Assembly (NCBI GenBank): GCA_030549815.1
Contig: JAUQQQ010000004.1
Coordinates: 20,038 to 84,037 of the forward strand
Direction of reading: 5' to 3'
Origin: a bacterium
Lineage (GTDB): Bacteria; DRYD01
DNA: 64,000 bases
Part shown: piece by piece, positions 36,203-45,678 of the stretch
Numbering within the stretch: the first letter of the stretch is position 1
How the letters are laid out: each line of letters begins with the position of its first letter
Translations under genes and position numbers: made by a program
Notes under the pieces: model-generated
The model's database searches: none
What the model was told of the DNA's origin: nothing
Seen by the model: the letters and a program-made list of their open reading frames with translations, nothing else

Positions 36203-36784
36203 TTATAAACTTCCTGTACCTGTCACAGTAGAGTCAGGACCACCACCCCCACCACCGTCTGGTATCGTAGTAGGTTCTCCTTCTAAGAATAGTGGTACTA
36301 AAATTTCAACTCTATCATTTTTTCTTAACGATTTAATATAATATGCAACTTGAATTTTATAGTATGACTTATAAATATTTCTTATCTTATATTTTTCTCC
36401 TTCACTTGTCTGAATTTTTCCTTCATCTACAGTAGCATGTAAATTAAGTAATCCTATGTCCTTAATTTCATCAAAATTACAATTGTATATTCCAATATTT
36501 ACAAAATCAATTTCTTGCAAGTCAGGGTCATTTTTTAAATTGTCCAAAATAAATCTCTGAAGTATATCCAGAAAATCATCATTTTGGTATATATTTATTG
36601 ATTCAAGAACACATAACAATGAATAGTATTCCACTTTTTTAGCCACTGTTTGTCCAAACACTTGTTTATATTGTGCTAATTGTATGTTATAAACAACCAT
36701 AAGCAAACTCATGATAACTAATGAAATAATACCAATAGCAGTAATAATCTCAACCAAGGTAAATCCTCTCTTTTTTCCCTTCAT
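36203..36784 (-). CDS. Type IV pilin-like prepilin with a glycine-rich tail
   Basis: The 193-residue protein has the prepilin site RGFTLVE and a hydrophobic helix (IITAIGIISLVIMSLLMVVYNI), so it is a minor or pseudopilin. Its C-terminus is unusual: a PTTIPDGGGGGGPDS stretch with six consecutive Gly. It begins 10 bases after the PilX-like gene, in the same operon. The poly-Gly tail could be a flexible surface end. Confidence 0.85.
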   Translation of the reverse strand: MKGKKRGFTLVEIITAIGIISLVIMSLLMVVYNIQLAQYKQVFGQTVAKKVEYYSLLCVLESINIYQNDDFLDILQRFILDNLKNDPDLQEIDFVNIGIYNCNFDEIKDIGLLNLHATVDEGKIQTSEGEKYKIRNIYKSYYKIQVAYYIKSLRKNDRVEILVPLFLEGEPTTIPDGGGGGGPDSTVTGTGSL

Positions 36785-36794
36785 AATATACCTC

Positions 36795-37622
36795 CTACTT
36801 AATTTGTTTTATCGATAAACTATCAAAAGTAGCACTAACATTGGTGCTAACATCAATTTGAAAATTAACAGTAGTTGAGCAATTATAAAGTCCATCTTGG
36901 TAACTTGCGTCTGTATAATTCCAATTTCTTGTTGTTTTTGAGTTAGTAGAAAATAATACATTTAAGTTATAGGTAAACGTAACTTCAAACTTCCTGCTAA
37001 AGTCTTTATTTTTGTTTTTACCTTTAATATTTTCCACTTCCACGATATATTTTATTACATAAGTTCCCCTCCTTATATTTCCACTTATTGGTGGATTTGG
37101 TAGAGTTTCATTTTCATCAATTATATGGTAAGTAAAATTTTTAAAACTAATATCTAAAAAATTTCTTGTTTCTTGCTTTACAGCATTCATTATTTGACGT
37201 GCATATTGCTCTCTTCGAGAATAGTAAGGTTTCATCTCATTACTTAAATTAAGTCCAAATATCCCTTGATTAGTATTAATTACAAATCCACCATTATCCG
37301 GATCAGGATCAATCCTATCTATACATAGACCAGATTTTTCAGGACTTGGCCATGTAAAAGATCTGCTCGTCGAAAATTCTCCCAGATATTCTGACGGAAG
37401 AGTAATTAATTTTATATCTATTCCATTTATATTTTGGAATTTTTCAAGCATATAAATATTAAGAATATTTTCCCTAATAGATAAATTAACTTTTCTATAA
37501 TTGTCTTTTTCGTATTGTGACAATATCAGTATCCTTTTATTATAAGAATACATTAGGCCGATAATAGAGACAATAAAAGCAACCATGAAGAGGGCCAAAA
37601 GTAAAACGTTTCCTTTCTTCAT
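36795..37622 (-). CDS. PilX-like pilus assembly membrane protein
   Basis: The 275-residue protein begins MKKGNVLLLALFMVAFIVS with one membrane helix, like PilX proteins that are coded with minor pilins. A Tyr/Asn-rich exported part follows, with a PNPPISGNIRRGTYV stretch. It heads the pilin operon 37622-35683. Upstream at 37700-37738 are three TTAACA/TTTACA hexamers at positions 0, 11 and 33. It has the same start architecture as the partial protein at the left edge. Confidence 0.65.
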   Translation of the reverse strand: MKKGNVLLLALFMVAFIVSIIGLMYSYNKRILILSQYEKDNYRKVNLSIRENILNIYMLEKFQNINGIDIKLITLPSEYLGEFSTSRSFTWPSPEKSGLCIDRIDPDPDNGGFVINTNQGIFGLNLSNEMKPYYSRREQYARQIMNAVKQETRNFLDISFKNFTYHIIDENETLPNPPISGNIRRGTYVIKYIVEVENIKGKNKNKDFSRKFEVTFTYNLNVLFSTNSKTTRNWNYTDASYQDGLYNCSTTVNFQIDVSTNVSATFDSLSIKQIK

Positions 37623-37699
37623 TTATTCCACCCCCACCAAATATCCCTACTTTATATTTAAATAAAATCTCTTTTACTTCCTAAAAACCAAAACAAATA

Positions 37700-37738
37700 T
37701 TAACAAATTTTTAACATTCTAAAAAACAAAAATTTACA
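37700..37738 (+). promoter_or_regulatory. Three TT(A/T)ACA repeats in 11-bp phase before the pilin operon
   Basis: On the plus strand TTAACA (37700-37705), TTAACA (37711-37716) and TTTACA (37733-37738) fall at spacings of exactly 11 and 22 bases. They lie in the 178-base gap between rnpA and the pilin operon that starts at 37622 (minus strand), in reverse orientation to that operon. A further TTAACA at 37778 is one base out of phase. Confidence 0.5.
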
Positions 37739-37800
37739 TTTTTTTTAGAATAATTACGATTTTTCAAGTTTTTAGTTTTAACAAAATTCTGGCAAGAAGT

Positions 37801-38157
37801 CTAAAACCTATTAACAACAACAAGGAAAATAAATAAATCCTGTTTAGGTATATTTTTAGAAAGATTTTCAGTTAAAGAAGATTTAATGGAATTTATAATA
37901 AATTCTCTGATTTTTCGTCTTAAAAAATTTCTAACCACCGCTTTGCCAACCTTTCTTGATACGATTATCCCATATTTAATAAAAAATTCCTGTCGAAAAA
38001 ATTTGAAAACTTTCATTTTTACCTTTATCCCGTCTTGCAAAGATAAACTTCCTTCCTTTAGAGGCTTTACTTTTTTTTTATATAACTTATCTATTTCTTT
38101 TGCTTTTAAAGAGACTACCTTTATAATTGTTTTATTTACTTTTATGACATGTTCCAC
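37801..38157 (-). CDS. rnpA: Ribonuclease P protein component
   Basis: RnpA supports the RNase P ribozyme that matures tRNA 5' ends. The 118-residue protein has the family's RNR motif region: YGIIVSRKVGKAVVRNFLRR followed by KIREFI. The start is GTG behind GAAGGAAA and overlaps the end of tsaD by 16 bases. The usual neighbour rpmH is not present and yidD lies 12 kb away, so the common origin-type cluster is broken up here. Confidence 0.9.
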   Translation of the reverse strand: MEHVIKVNKTIIKVVSLKAKEIDKLYKKKVKPLKEGSLSLQDGIKVKMKVFKFFRQEFFIKYGIIVSRKVGKAVVRNFLRRKIREFIINSIKSSLTENLSKNIPKQDLFIFLVVVNRF

Positions 38158-39188
38158 AATCTATTTCCTTCATCTTCATTTGGAAAAATATCAAAATCAT
38201 TGGGTATATTGGGATAAGAAAGATAGAGAAAAACAGAGGCTATTGCAACCATAACCGCATTATCAGTACAAAGATTAACAGGAGGAATTAAAATTTCTAA
38301 ATTATACTTTTGTTTCAAATCATTAAGTTCATCTCTAAGAAATGAATTAGCAGCTACTCCACCCCCAATTAAAACATTTCCAATTCCAAAATCTATAATT
38401 ATCTTTTCAATCTTTTGAACCAAATGCTTTATTGCAGAATATTGGAAATGATAACAAATCTCCTTAATTTTAGAATTTTCCAATTCTTTATTTTGCTCAA
38501 TATACCTTTTAACTGCAGTTTTTAATCCACTGTAGCTAAAGCTATAATCTGAAGGATTAGGAATAGGGAATATAGGTTTAAAGTCATTTAAATTTGTTTC
38601 CTTTTTGTATTCTTGAGCCATTTTATCTATTATTGGCCCACCAGGAAACCCTAAATTAAGCATCCTTGCAACTTTATCAAAAGACTCACCCACTGCATCA
38701 TCCAATGTTCTCGATATACTTGTTATTTTTAATGGAATTAAACTTTCAATCAAATAACTACTTGTATGTCCTCCTGAAATTACTATCCCCAGATATTTTT
38801 TATTTAATACTTCAGTTATTTCTTTATCAATGAAATTTACCAAAAAATGAGCCCAGAGATGATTCACAGGAATAACAGGTTTATCTAATAAGGAAGCAAT
38901 AGTTTTAGCAGTAGCAACACCTGCGGCCAAAGCACCCAACAAACCAGGGTAAGCACTAACACCAATTATATCGATTTCTTGAATATCAATAACCAGTGCT
39001 TTCTTTAAGACTGGCACCATATTTTCTTGATGCTTCCTAAATGCCTTTTCAGGAAAAACTCCACCAAAAATACTGTGAATGTCCTGGGATAGAACAACAT
39101 TTGAAATTATTTCGAATTTTTGGTTTTCGAATTTAACTAAACTGATAGATGTTTCATCACAAGTTGTTTCTATACCTAAAACAATCAT
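38142..39188 (-). CDS. tsaD: tRNA N6-adenosine threonylcarbamoyltransferase
   Basis: TsaD transfers the threonylcarbamoyl group to A37 of ANN-decoding tRNAs. The 348-residue protein shows GIETTCDETSISLV, SQDIHSIFGGVFPEKAFRKH, the metal-binding His pair in VNHLWAHF (residues about 106-114), GGHTSSYL, the SYSGLKTA segment, and GGGVAANSFLRDEL. All are family signatures. It follows folE by six bases and overlaps rnpA at its end, so three RNA- and cofactor-related genes share the transcript. Confidence 0.96.
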   Translation of the reverse strand: MIVLGIETTCDETSISLVKFENQKFEIISNVVLSQDIHSIFGGVFPEKAFRKHQENMVPVLKKALVIDIQEIDIIGVSAYPGLLGALAAGVATAKTIASLLDKPVIPVNHLWAHFLVNFIDKEITEVLNKKYLGIVISGGHTSSYLIESLIPLKITSISRTLDDAVGESFDKVARMLNLGFPGGPIIDKMAQEYKKETNLNDFKPIFPIPNPSDYSFSYSGLKTAVKRYIEQNKELENSKIKEICYHFQYSAIKHLVQKIEKIIIDFGIGNVLIGGGVAANSFLRDELNDLKQKYNLEILIPPVNLCTDNAVMVAIASVFLYLSYPNIPNDFDIFPNEDEGNRLWNMS

Positions 39189-39194
39189 TTTTCA

Positions 39195-39848
39195 TCATCC
39201 AATGAATTTATTTTTCATTTTTATTATTTGCAAGAATTCTTCACGGGTTTTGTAATCTTTCTTAAATACACCTTTCAAAGAACTCGTAATAGTGTGAGAA
39301 TTTTGTTTTTCAACTCCTCTCATCATCATACATAAATGATATCCATCAAGCACAACAGCAAGACCTTTAGGTTGCAAAACATCTTCAATAGCTTTAGCTA
39401 TTTGGTTTGTAATTCTTTCTTGTATTTGTAATCTCCTTGAGTACATTTCTACTATTTTAGCAAATTTTGATAATCCGAGTATTTTTTTGTTTGGTATATA
39501 ACCTATATGAGCAACTCCGAAAAATGGTAATAAATGATGTTCACACATAGAGTAAAACTCTATATTTTTCACAACAATCATATCGCTGCTTTCAGTATCA
39601 AAAACAGCATCATTAACTATGCTTTCTAATTTTTCAAAATATCCTTTTAGTAAAAATCCCCATGCTTTAGCAACCCTGTAAGGAGTCTTTCTTAATCCAT
39701 CACGATTTATATCCTCTCCTACTTCCAACAAAAAAGTTTTATATATTTCTTCAATTTTTTTTAAATTTATCCCAGTTTCATATTTAGTTAATAATTCATC
39801 ATCCACAACTTCAGTTAATTTAATTTTATTATTTAATCTACTTTTCAT
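39195..39848 (-). CDS. folE: GTP cyclohydrolase I
   Basis: FolE converts GTP to dihydroneopterin triphosphate, the first step of folate and queuosine-type pathways. The protein shows [14 protein letters not shown], the zinc-binding [12 protein letters not shown] with Cys and His ligands, [18 protein letters not shown], and the second Cys site in [12 protein letters not shown]. The frame is open up to 39905, but the ATG at 39848 has AAAGGAA eight bases ahead, so 217 residues is preferred. It is the first gene of the folE-tsaD-rnpA run. Confidence 0.95.
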   Translation of the reverse strand: MKSRLNNKIKLTEVVDDELLTKYETGINLKKIEEIYKTFLLEVGEDINRDGLRKTPYRVAKAWGFLLKGYFEKLESIVNDAVFDTESSDMIVVKNIEFYSMCEHHLLPFFGVAHIGYIPNKKILGLSKFAKIVEMYSRRLQIQERITNQIAKAIEDVLQPKGLAVVLDGYHLCMMMRGVEKQNSHTITSSLKGVFKKDYKTREEFLQIIKMKNKFIG

Positions 39849-39932
39849 TTTTATTTTCCTTTCCCATAACTTCCTTATTAAATTTTTTCTACTTTTCTTT
39901 TTCAATTCCTATTAAAAAAAACTACCTCTTTA

Positions 39933-39951
39933 TTTTAACATTTTTTTTACA
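39933..39951 (+). promoter_or_regulatory. TTTAACA/TTTTACA direct repeat, 11-bp spacing, before the protease gene
   Basis: TTTTAACA (39933-39940) and TTTTACA (39945-39951) have their ACA ends exactly 11 bases apart, in the same orientation as the protease gene. A TATAAA at 39979-39984 may serve as the -10 element, 27 bases after the second hexamer, which is about where an activator overlapping the -35 region would bind. The gene's ATG is at 40023 behind AAAGGAGG. Confidence 0.55.
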
Positions 39952-40022
39952 ATTTAAAAGCATTAATTTTATTTTTTTTATAAATAAAAATTTTGTAAAA
40001 CCACAAAAAGGAGGTAAAAAGT

Positions 40023-41243
40023 ATGATAGACAAGATAACTTTAAACTTAAATAATACAACAGTCCAAAATCCAACAACACAAGTAAAAAGAGAAAATCAA
40101 ACAGCAGAAATAGTAGATAAGGTTGAAAATGGTGGGGAGCCAGAAAAAAAGAAATGGTTAGTTTTACTATACTCTGCAGGAGACAATAACCTATACAGCT
40201 ATCTCTTTGATGACTTAGATGAATTAGAAACTGTAGGTTCGGATAAAAACACTCACATAGTTGCATTAGCAGACCAAGGAAAATATGGAACAAAATGGAA
40301 AGGCGCAAAAACTTTCTATTTGCAACCTGATCAAGAAAAAGGGAAAATAAACTCTCCCGTATTAGAAGATTTAGGGCAAGTTAATTTAGCAGACCCTGAA
40401 TTTATGGGACAAAAAATTGGTGAAATCATCAAAAAATATCCCGCTGATTACGTAACTGTTATTATCTCAGATCATGGAGGAGGATGGGAAGGTGCAGTAG
40501 AAGATGACAGCCCTAATTACAAATTCATGAGTTTAAGTGAAATAAAACAAGCTCTACAAAAAGCAGTAGAAGTTGGTGGTAAAAAGATAGACGTTTTAGG
40601 ATGGGATGCATGCTTAATGGCTATGGCTGAAGTTGGTTATGAATTAAAAGATGTAGCAAAATACATGGTTGCAAGCGAACAATTAGAAGGGGCAGATGGT
40701 TGGCCTTATGGAAGCATATTTGGTAGTACACTTAAAGACGTGTTAAAAACTGCTCAACAAATGATGCTTGTCAATATAGATGTAGAACCTAAAGATTTAG
40801 CAACAATGATGGTTAAAGCAGCACAGAATTTCACTCACTCTATCAAAACATTGTCAGCAGTAGATTTAGAAAAAGCTCAAAATTTAGCAACTAAAACAGA
40901 TGAATTAGCTCAAGCTATACTAAACGATACTTCCTCGTTTAACAAAATAAAAAACGCAATAAGAAATACTGAAAAGTTCTACGGCAGTTTCAGAGATCTT
41001 GGACATTTTGCAAAGTTAGTCCAAAATTTAGATGTAAGTGATGAAATAAAACAAAAAGCTGCAGAATTAGAAAAAGCATTAAACGAATACGTAGTTAAAG
41101 AATTCCATACTTCAGCTCATCCCAATGCTACAGGTGTATCAGTAGAAATGCCAACATGGGGCAGCCCTTCATATTCTTACCAAGATACTTCTTTCGCAAA
41201 AGATACCAAATGGGACGAAATGCTTAGCAAAGTTAGTGGATAA
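40023..41243 (+). CDS. Clostripain-family (C11) cysteine protease without signal peptide
   Basis: The 406-residue protein matches peptidase family C11: WLVLLYSAGDNNLYSYL, the catalytic His in VIISDHGGGWEGA near residue 155, and the catalytic Cys in LGWDACLMAMAEVGYEL near 196, followed by ASEQLEGADGWPYGSIF. C11 enzymes cut after Arg or Lys and are normally secreted. Here the first 40 residues are polar (MIDKITLNLNNTTVQNP...) with no hydrophobic Sec signal, so export, if any, uses another route. The promoter holds an 11-bp phased repeat, and a strong terminator follows (41267-41301). It is a single-gene unit. Confidence 0.92.
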   Translation: MIDKITLNLNNTTVQNPTTQVKRENQTAEIVDKVENGGEPEKKKWLVLLYSAGDNNLYSYLFDDLDELETVGSDKNTHIVALADQGKYGTKWKGAKTFYLQPDQEKGKINSPVLEDLGQVNLADPEFMGQKIGEIIKKYPADYVTVIISDHGGGWEGAVEDDSPNYKFMSLSEIKQALQKAVEVGGKKIDVLGWDACLMAMAEVGYELKDVAKYMVASEQLEGADGWPYGSIFGSTLKDVLKTAQQMMLVNIDVEPKDLATMMVKAAQNFTHSIKTLSAVDLEKAQNLATKTDELAQAILNDTSSFNKIKNAIRNTEKFYGSFRDLGHFAKLVQNLDVSDEIKQKAAELEKALNEYVVKEFHTSAHPNATGVSVEMPTWGSPSYSYQDTSFAKDTKWDEMLSKVSG

Positions 41244-41266
41244 ATAATTAAAAATCTGATTAACAT

Positions 41267-41301
41267 AAAAGGGGGAATAACATTTTCCCCCTTTTATTTT
41301 T
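41267..41301 (+). terminator. Intrinsic terminator after the C11 protease gene
   Basis: AAAAGGGGGAA pairs perfectly with TTCCCCCTTTT around a seven-base loop, and is followed by TTTTATTTTT. This is a textbook Rho-independent terminator 24 bases after the stop codon. On the other strand the A-run also gives a T-run, so it may work in both directions. Confidence 0.9.
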
Positions 41302-41507
41302 CTATCAAAAATTCATAGAAGTCTTTTCTTAATTAACACCCGTTTTTTTGAAACAATCAAAAGAGAACAATACAAGGTGCTAAAAATACTAACTCTGATA
41401 ACCCTATAGATAATACTAATAAAAAATTAAAGAGGCTTTTAAGCTTTTTTATTTAACAAACTAATGAAAATTTCTACAAAGATAAAAACATTAATAAAGA
41501 AAACTTA

Positions 41508-41942
41508 TCAATACCCTCTATAATTTAATATTCCAAATATAGAATTTATAATAGACAATCCGAGTGTTAAAAAATTAATTACAGCACCTATAATTCCCCA
41601 GATTTTGTTATTTTTAGATGTTATTCCAAAAGCAGAAATTCCAAGTCCTATCAGAGACATAGGACAACCACATAGAGGTATAATCCATGAACAAAAATTA
41701 ATAAAGCCCAAAACCATCCCTGCTATTCCCGCATACATTGCATAGTCAGTTGTTTGTGCATCAGGGTATGTAGTACCCACAGGATCATATTGAGGGTTAA
41801 TAGGTGGATTAACTTGCATATTAGGTTGTTGGTATGGTTGTTGATAACCTATTTGATAAGGAGTTTTTAGATTAAAACCACAGTATGGGCAAACGTTTGC
41901 ATTTGGATCTACAAAATTTTTACACTGTGGGCATTGGTTCAT
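41508..41942 (-). CDS. Zinc-ribbon membrane protein (DUF4190-like)
   Basis: The 144-residue protein starts with a zinc ribbon (CPQCKNF...CPYCGFNL, residues 4-25), then a Pro/Gln/Tyr-rich linker (about 28-65), then two or three hydrophobic helices rich in Gly and Ile that resemble DUF4190-type membrane domains (GMVLGFINF, AFGITSKNNKIWGIIGAVINFL). The function is unknown. It follows the ALDH-like gene by 13 bases. Confidence 0.75.
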   Translation of the reverse strand: MNQCPQCKNFVDPNANVCPYCGFNLKTPYQIGYQQPYQQPNMQVNPPINPQYDPVGTTYPDAQTTDYAMYAGIAGMVLGFINFCSWIIPLCGCPMSLIGLGISAFGITSKNNKIWGIIGAVINFLTLGLSIINSIFGILNYRGY

Positions 41943-41955
41943 TTCTAATTACCTC

Positions 41956-42813
41956 CTATATAGATTGAGGAATCCAAACTGTTTTTATTTCAACGAATTT
42001 TTCTATCCAGTATAAACCTTCTGATTTTTCATCATCATAAAAGTCTTGGTATTTCATATCTTTTATTTTAATTCTTTTAACGTTAAGAGAAGCTCCTTCT
42101 ATTATTTTTTCAATCAATTCTTGGTTATTTCCTACGTAATCGATAAGGTTAACATCCATGTGCTTTACCAAATGATCAACTATTTCATTTTCGTATTGTG
42201 TTATTATATTGATAACCCCAGGAGGTAGATCAGAAGCAACTAATACTTCAGCAAAGGTAAGAACAGGTAATGGATTTTTATTTAACAAAGCAACAACTGT
42301 GTTACCAGCAACTATTGCAGGTATAACCTGGGTTATAAAGGAAAGTAAAGGAGGAGTATCAGATATAATAGATCCAACAACGCCAACATACTCAGGAACA
42401 GAATAATTAATAAAAGAGGAAGCAACTTTATTAACAGTGCCAAGAATATGAGCATATTTATCTGTCCAACCTGCATAATGGATAAGTCTATCGATAGATT
42501 TTTGGATTTCAATTTCAGGGTTTTCAACATTGTGCTTTTTTAATTCATTTATTATCTCACTTTTCCTATTTTCTAATTCTTCAGCCATTCTATATATTAT
42601 TTGTCCTTTATTATAGTTAGACTTTTTATTCCACACTTTCAGAGCGTTTTTTGCAAATCTTACGGCATCTCTTAAATCCTTTTTAGAACCTCTCGGGATA
42701 TTAGCCAAAAATTTCCCTTCTTTATCAAAAATTTTATAAGTCCTGCCACTTTCACTTCTAACAAACTCGTTATTAATGAACATTTTATAAGTTTTATAAA
42801 CTTCCACCATCAT
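41956..42813 (-). CDS. Short aldehyde-dehydrogenase-like protein lacking the catalytic domain
   Basis: The 285-residue protein matches the N-terminal NAD-binding half of aldehyde dehydrogenases: NNEFVRSESGRTYKIFD, a long helix with RMAEELENRKSEI, PEYVGVVGSI in place of the P-x-G-V loop, IPAIVAGNTVVALLNKNPLP, SDLPPGVINIIT and SLNVKRIKI. It then goes straight to an end resembling the ALDH oligomerisation strand (FVEIKTVWI), omitting the domain with the catalytic Cys and Glu. It may therefore be a compact non-catalytic or partner subunit. There is no frameshifted catalytic part nearby. Confidence 0.8.
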   Translation of the reverse strand: MMVEVYKTYKMFINNEFVRSESGRTYKIFDKEGKFLANIPRGSKKDLRDAVRFAKNALKVWNKKSNYNKGQIIYRMAEELENRKSEIINELKKHNVENPEIEIQKSIDRLIHYAGWTDKYAHILGTVNKVASSFINYSVPEYVGVVGSIISDTPPLLSFITQVIPAIVAGNTVVALLNKNPLPVLTFAEVLVASDLPPGVINIITQYENEIVDHLVKHMDVNLIDYVGNNQELIEKIIEGASLNVKRIKIKDMKYQDFYDDEKSEGLYWIEKFVEIKTVWIPQSI

Positions 42814-43060
42814 TAACTACCCCTACTTTTATAAGTTAAAAGTTTATTTTTCATGGAATTCTTTGAATGTTTCAATAATTTTAGCATACACTATTCCACT
42901 TCCCAATAACAAAACCTTTCTATAATATTCTACACTTATTTACTTACTACCTTCAAACTTTGGTATTCTTTTAGACAATTTGTAAATTGGCTACGCTAAT
43001 TAATGTTTATATCAAGTCCTTTAACAAGGAAAAACTAAAAGTTTTATTAAAAATAATAAT

Positions 43061-44329
43061 ATGAACAACATTATATTAAGGATCTTTGTTTTTACTTTTC
43101 TTCCTTACATGATTTCAATTCTTTTCATTTTCACTTTCCAGAACATTCCTAAAGTAAGAAACAATCAAGAAGAAAAAAAAATTATCTACAGTTTCAATTA
43201 CTTTATTCTTCTTGATTTTAGAGGTTTTCTTTCAAAGATAAGGGAATACATAAATAACCAAAATTTATTAACTCTTACCGACCTCTACAATGATTATATT
43301 GTGACGTTTGATATTTATGGAAACCCAGAAATAGCAAAAAAAATAGAAAACAAACATCTAATAAACTTACACACAGATTTGAATAAATTTTATTCATATG
43401 CCATTTTTCAAGAGCAAAACTCAAATATCGAACAAAACAAAGTATGGATAACACTTTTTGATTTTAATCTAAATCCTATTAACTCATCAAAAATCATTTT
43501 TAACAAAAATTTTAAAGAAATATCTTACCTAAGTAATGAAAAAATAGGTTTTTTACTATCTTCAGAATCGTTAAATTATTTGGCATTATATAATTTTCAA
43601 TATTTTAAATCTTCATTTAAATTGCAAAAAAAAGCCGAGTTTAATATCAAACAAAACATATCCTGTAAATATAACCAAGATGCTAAATTTTCTATATTTC
43701 ACATCTTTAATGATACTCAAAACATAGTTATTCTTTTTGATAATGATACTTATAATCAATACTATTTATCCGATACATACCCACAAAACATAACAACAAA
43801 CGATAATAATATCTTTATATTAGCAAAAAAAATAATAGATAATCAACAATATTTAGTAAAAATCCCAAAAAATAATATAAAATACGCTTTCTTTTACAAA
43901 ATAGATAATAACTGGAATTATAGCCTTAATTATTATAATAGCTATTTAATCATACTAAAAGAAAACAGCAAGAGTAATGACATCTACTTTTTGAGTGAAG
44001 AACTTAATATTTCAAAAAAAATAAAAATTTCATACACCGGGGACAACTTTAAATTATTTACCAACATAAACGGAATATTCTTAAATTTTAATTATCAATC
44101 ATTTCCATTTATCGTAAAAATAGACCAAACAATTGCACAAAAAAGTAATCCTTACTTTTCAATCACAACAGATAATAACTTCGATTTAGATATAAAATTT
44201 TCTTTTCAACAAAAATCAGATAATTTTAATATTTTTACTAAATCAAATGATATAGAAATTCAAGAGGAAAAAGAAAATTTGGAAACTCAAGAATATGATT
44301 TATTTATAAAGTTTTACCAAACATTTTAA
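43061..44329 (+). CDS. Unrecognised membrane-anchored protein
   Basis: The 422-residue protein has an N-terminal membrane helix (residues 5-25, ILRIFVFTFLPYMISILFIF) and then a long exported part made of short strands with many Asn, Asp, Tyr and Phe, somewhat propeller-like, ending in an acidic tail (EEKENLETQEYD). I do not recognise it. No ribosome site is clear before the ATG at 43061. The amino acid use reflects the AT-rich genome. It stands alone between two minus-strand groups. Confidence 0.6.
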   Translation: MNNIILRIFVFTFLPYMISILFIFTFQNIPKVRNNQEEKKIIYSFNYFILLDFRGFLSKIREYINNQNLLTLTDLYNDYIVTFDIYGNPEIAKKIENKHLINLHTDLNKFYSYAIFQEQNSNIEQNKVWITLFDFNLNPINSSKIIFNKNFKEISYLSNEKIGFLLSSESLNYLALYNFQYFKSSFKLQKKAEFNIKQNISCKYNQDAKFSIFHIFNDTQNIVILFDNDTYNQYYLSDTYPQNITTNDNNIFILAKKIIDNQQYLVKIPKNNIKYAFFYKIDNNWNYSLNYYNSYLIILKENSKSNDIYFLSEELNISKKIKISYTGDNFKLFTNINGIFLNFNYQSFPFIVKIDQTIAQKSNPYFSITTDNNFDLDIKFSFQQKSDNFNIFTKSNDIEIQEEKENLETQEYDLFIKFYQTF

Positions 44330-44518
44330 TTTAACAGAGATTAGCAAGAAGTATCCTGGTAGAAAACAAATCACATACTCCACATATCGACAAATCTTTA
44401 GTTTTGGTAAGAAAATACAATTTGATACTAATAACAATTCAGTTTTCCAACTTTACTATCATCTAATCCTGGTAGTTAAACATTTGAACAGTTTAATAAC
44501 TATATCCCCCAAAGCTAA

Positions 44519-45673
44519 CTATTTTTCGAGTATTTTATTTTTATATGCAAAAAATGTGTAAGGTTTTCCTCGTAAATTGTAATCAGACATCATCGTTTCA
44601 CCATAAGCTCCTGCACTTCTTATGATCAAATAATCTCCCCTTTCTGTAAAGGGAAGCAAAATATTTTTAGCAAAACAATCCGTGCTTTCACATATAGGAC
44701 CATGAACATCATACAAAAACTCACTTTTCTCTTCTATTTTTGATAAATTTTGGATTAAATGAAAAGCCTCATATAAAGCAGGCCTGATTAAATGATTCAT
44801 ACCTGTGTCTATTATTAAAATTTCTTTACCCACAGTCTCCTTTTTAAACAATACCTTGGAAATAAGAGTTCCACATTGCCCAACAACAGCTCTTCCAGGT
44901 TCAACACAAATTTTAGAATGCACTTTAACAAATTTTCTTATAGTCTCAAAATAAGATTTAAAATTTGGTATAGAATCAGGATTATGATAATCTATTCCCA
45001 ATCCTCCTCCTAAATTTAACAATTTAACATCAAAATTCCTTTCCATAACATATTCGTAGATTTCATTAACCCTGATAACCAAATTTTTAAAGACTGACAT
45101 ACTTGTTATTTGAGATCCTATATGAAAATGTAAGCCAACAAATTCAAGATATTCAGATTTTCTGATTAGATCCAAAGCTTTGTCAAGATGTTCAAAATTT
45201 ATACCAAACTTGTTTTCACTTAAACCAGTGGTTATAGCCTTATGGGTAAGTGGATCCACATTGGGATTAATTCTGAGAGAAACCTTTGCTTTCCTTCTCA
45301 AATTTTTTGCTATTTCATTAACTACCTGTATTTCTTGGATACTTTCGATATTGATTGAATCAATATTATGAATGATTGCTTTTTCTATTTGTTCATCAGT
45401 TTTTCCGACACCTGACATAACTATTTTCTTGAAACCCAAATCAAGTGCCAGGTTTAGTTCCCCAATACTAACCACTTCTGCTCCCAAACCCTTATCCCTT
45501 ATAAACTTTAGAATTTCAACATTACTATTTGCCTTAAAAGAATAAAAAACATCAATTTCTTGTTTATTAGTAACTATCTCGTCTATAGTTTCTTCTAAAA
45601 CATCAAGATCATAAAAAAAAGACGGGGTAGGTAATTTTAATAAATCTTCTTTTAATCTCACTATTCTATTCAT
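44519..45673 (-). CDS. lysA: Diaminopimelate decarboxylase
   Basis: LysA makes lysine from meso-diaminopimelate with PLP. The 384-residue protein shows FYSFKANSN with the PLP-binding Lys near residue 47, GLGAEVVSIGEL, INPNVDPLTHKAITTGL, KFGINFEHLD, LHFHIGSQ, LNLGGGLGIDY, CVEPGRAVVG, DTGMNHLIRPALYEAFH, and CESTDCFAKN with the catalytic Cys. It ends with the dimer-type GAYGETMMSDYN. It follows lysC by five bases in a kinase-lysC-lysA operon. Confidence 0.96.
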   Translation of the reverse strand: MNRIVRLKEDLLKLPTPSFFYDLDVLEETIDEIVTNKQEIDVFYSFKANSNVEILKFIRDKGLGAEVVSIGELNLALDLGFKKIVMSGVGKTDEQIEKAIIHNIDSINIESIQEIQVVNEIAKNLRRKAKVSLRINPNVDPLTHKAITTGLSENKFGINFEHLDKALDLIRKSEYLEFVGLHFHIGSQITSMSVFKNLVIRVNEIYEYVMERNFDVKLLNLGGGLGIDYHNPDSIPNFKSYFETIRKFVKVHSKICVEPGRAVVGQCGTLISKVLFKKETVGKEILIIDTGMNHLIRPALYEAFHLIQNLSKIEEKSEFLYDVHGPICESTDCFAKNILLPFTERGDYLIIRSAGAYGETMMSDYNLRGKPYTFFAYKNKILEK

Positions 45674-45678
45674 TTGGA

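Noticed and set aside
41425..41455. Second terminator (GAGGCTTTTAAGCTTTTTT) after the protease gene
   Set aside because: The stem would be only about four pairs with a two-base loop. The clear terminator is at 41267-41301.
44353..44475. 10-bp direct repeat ATCCTGGTAG in the gap after 43061-44329
   Set aside because: Only two copies 113 bases apart, with no mobile gene or inverted ends. Not enough to call an attachment site or element.
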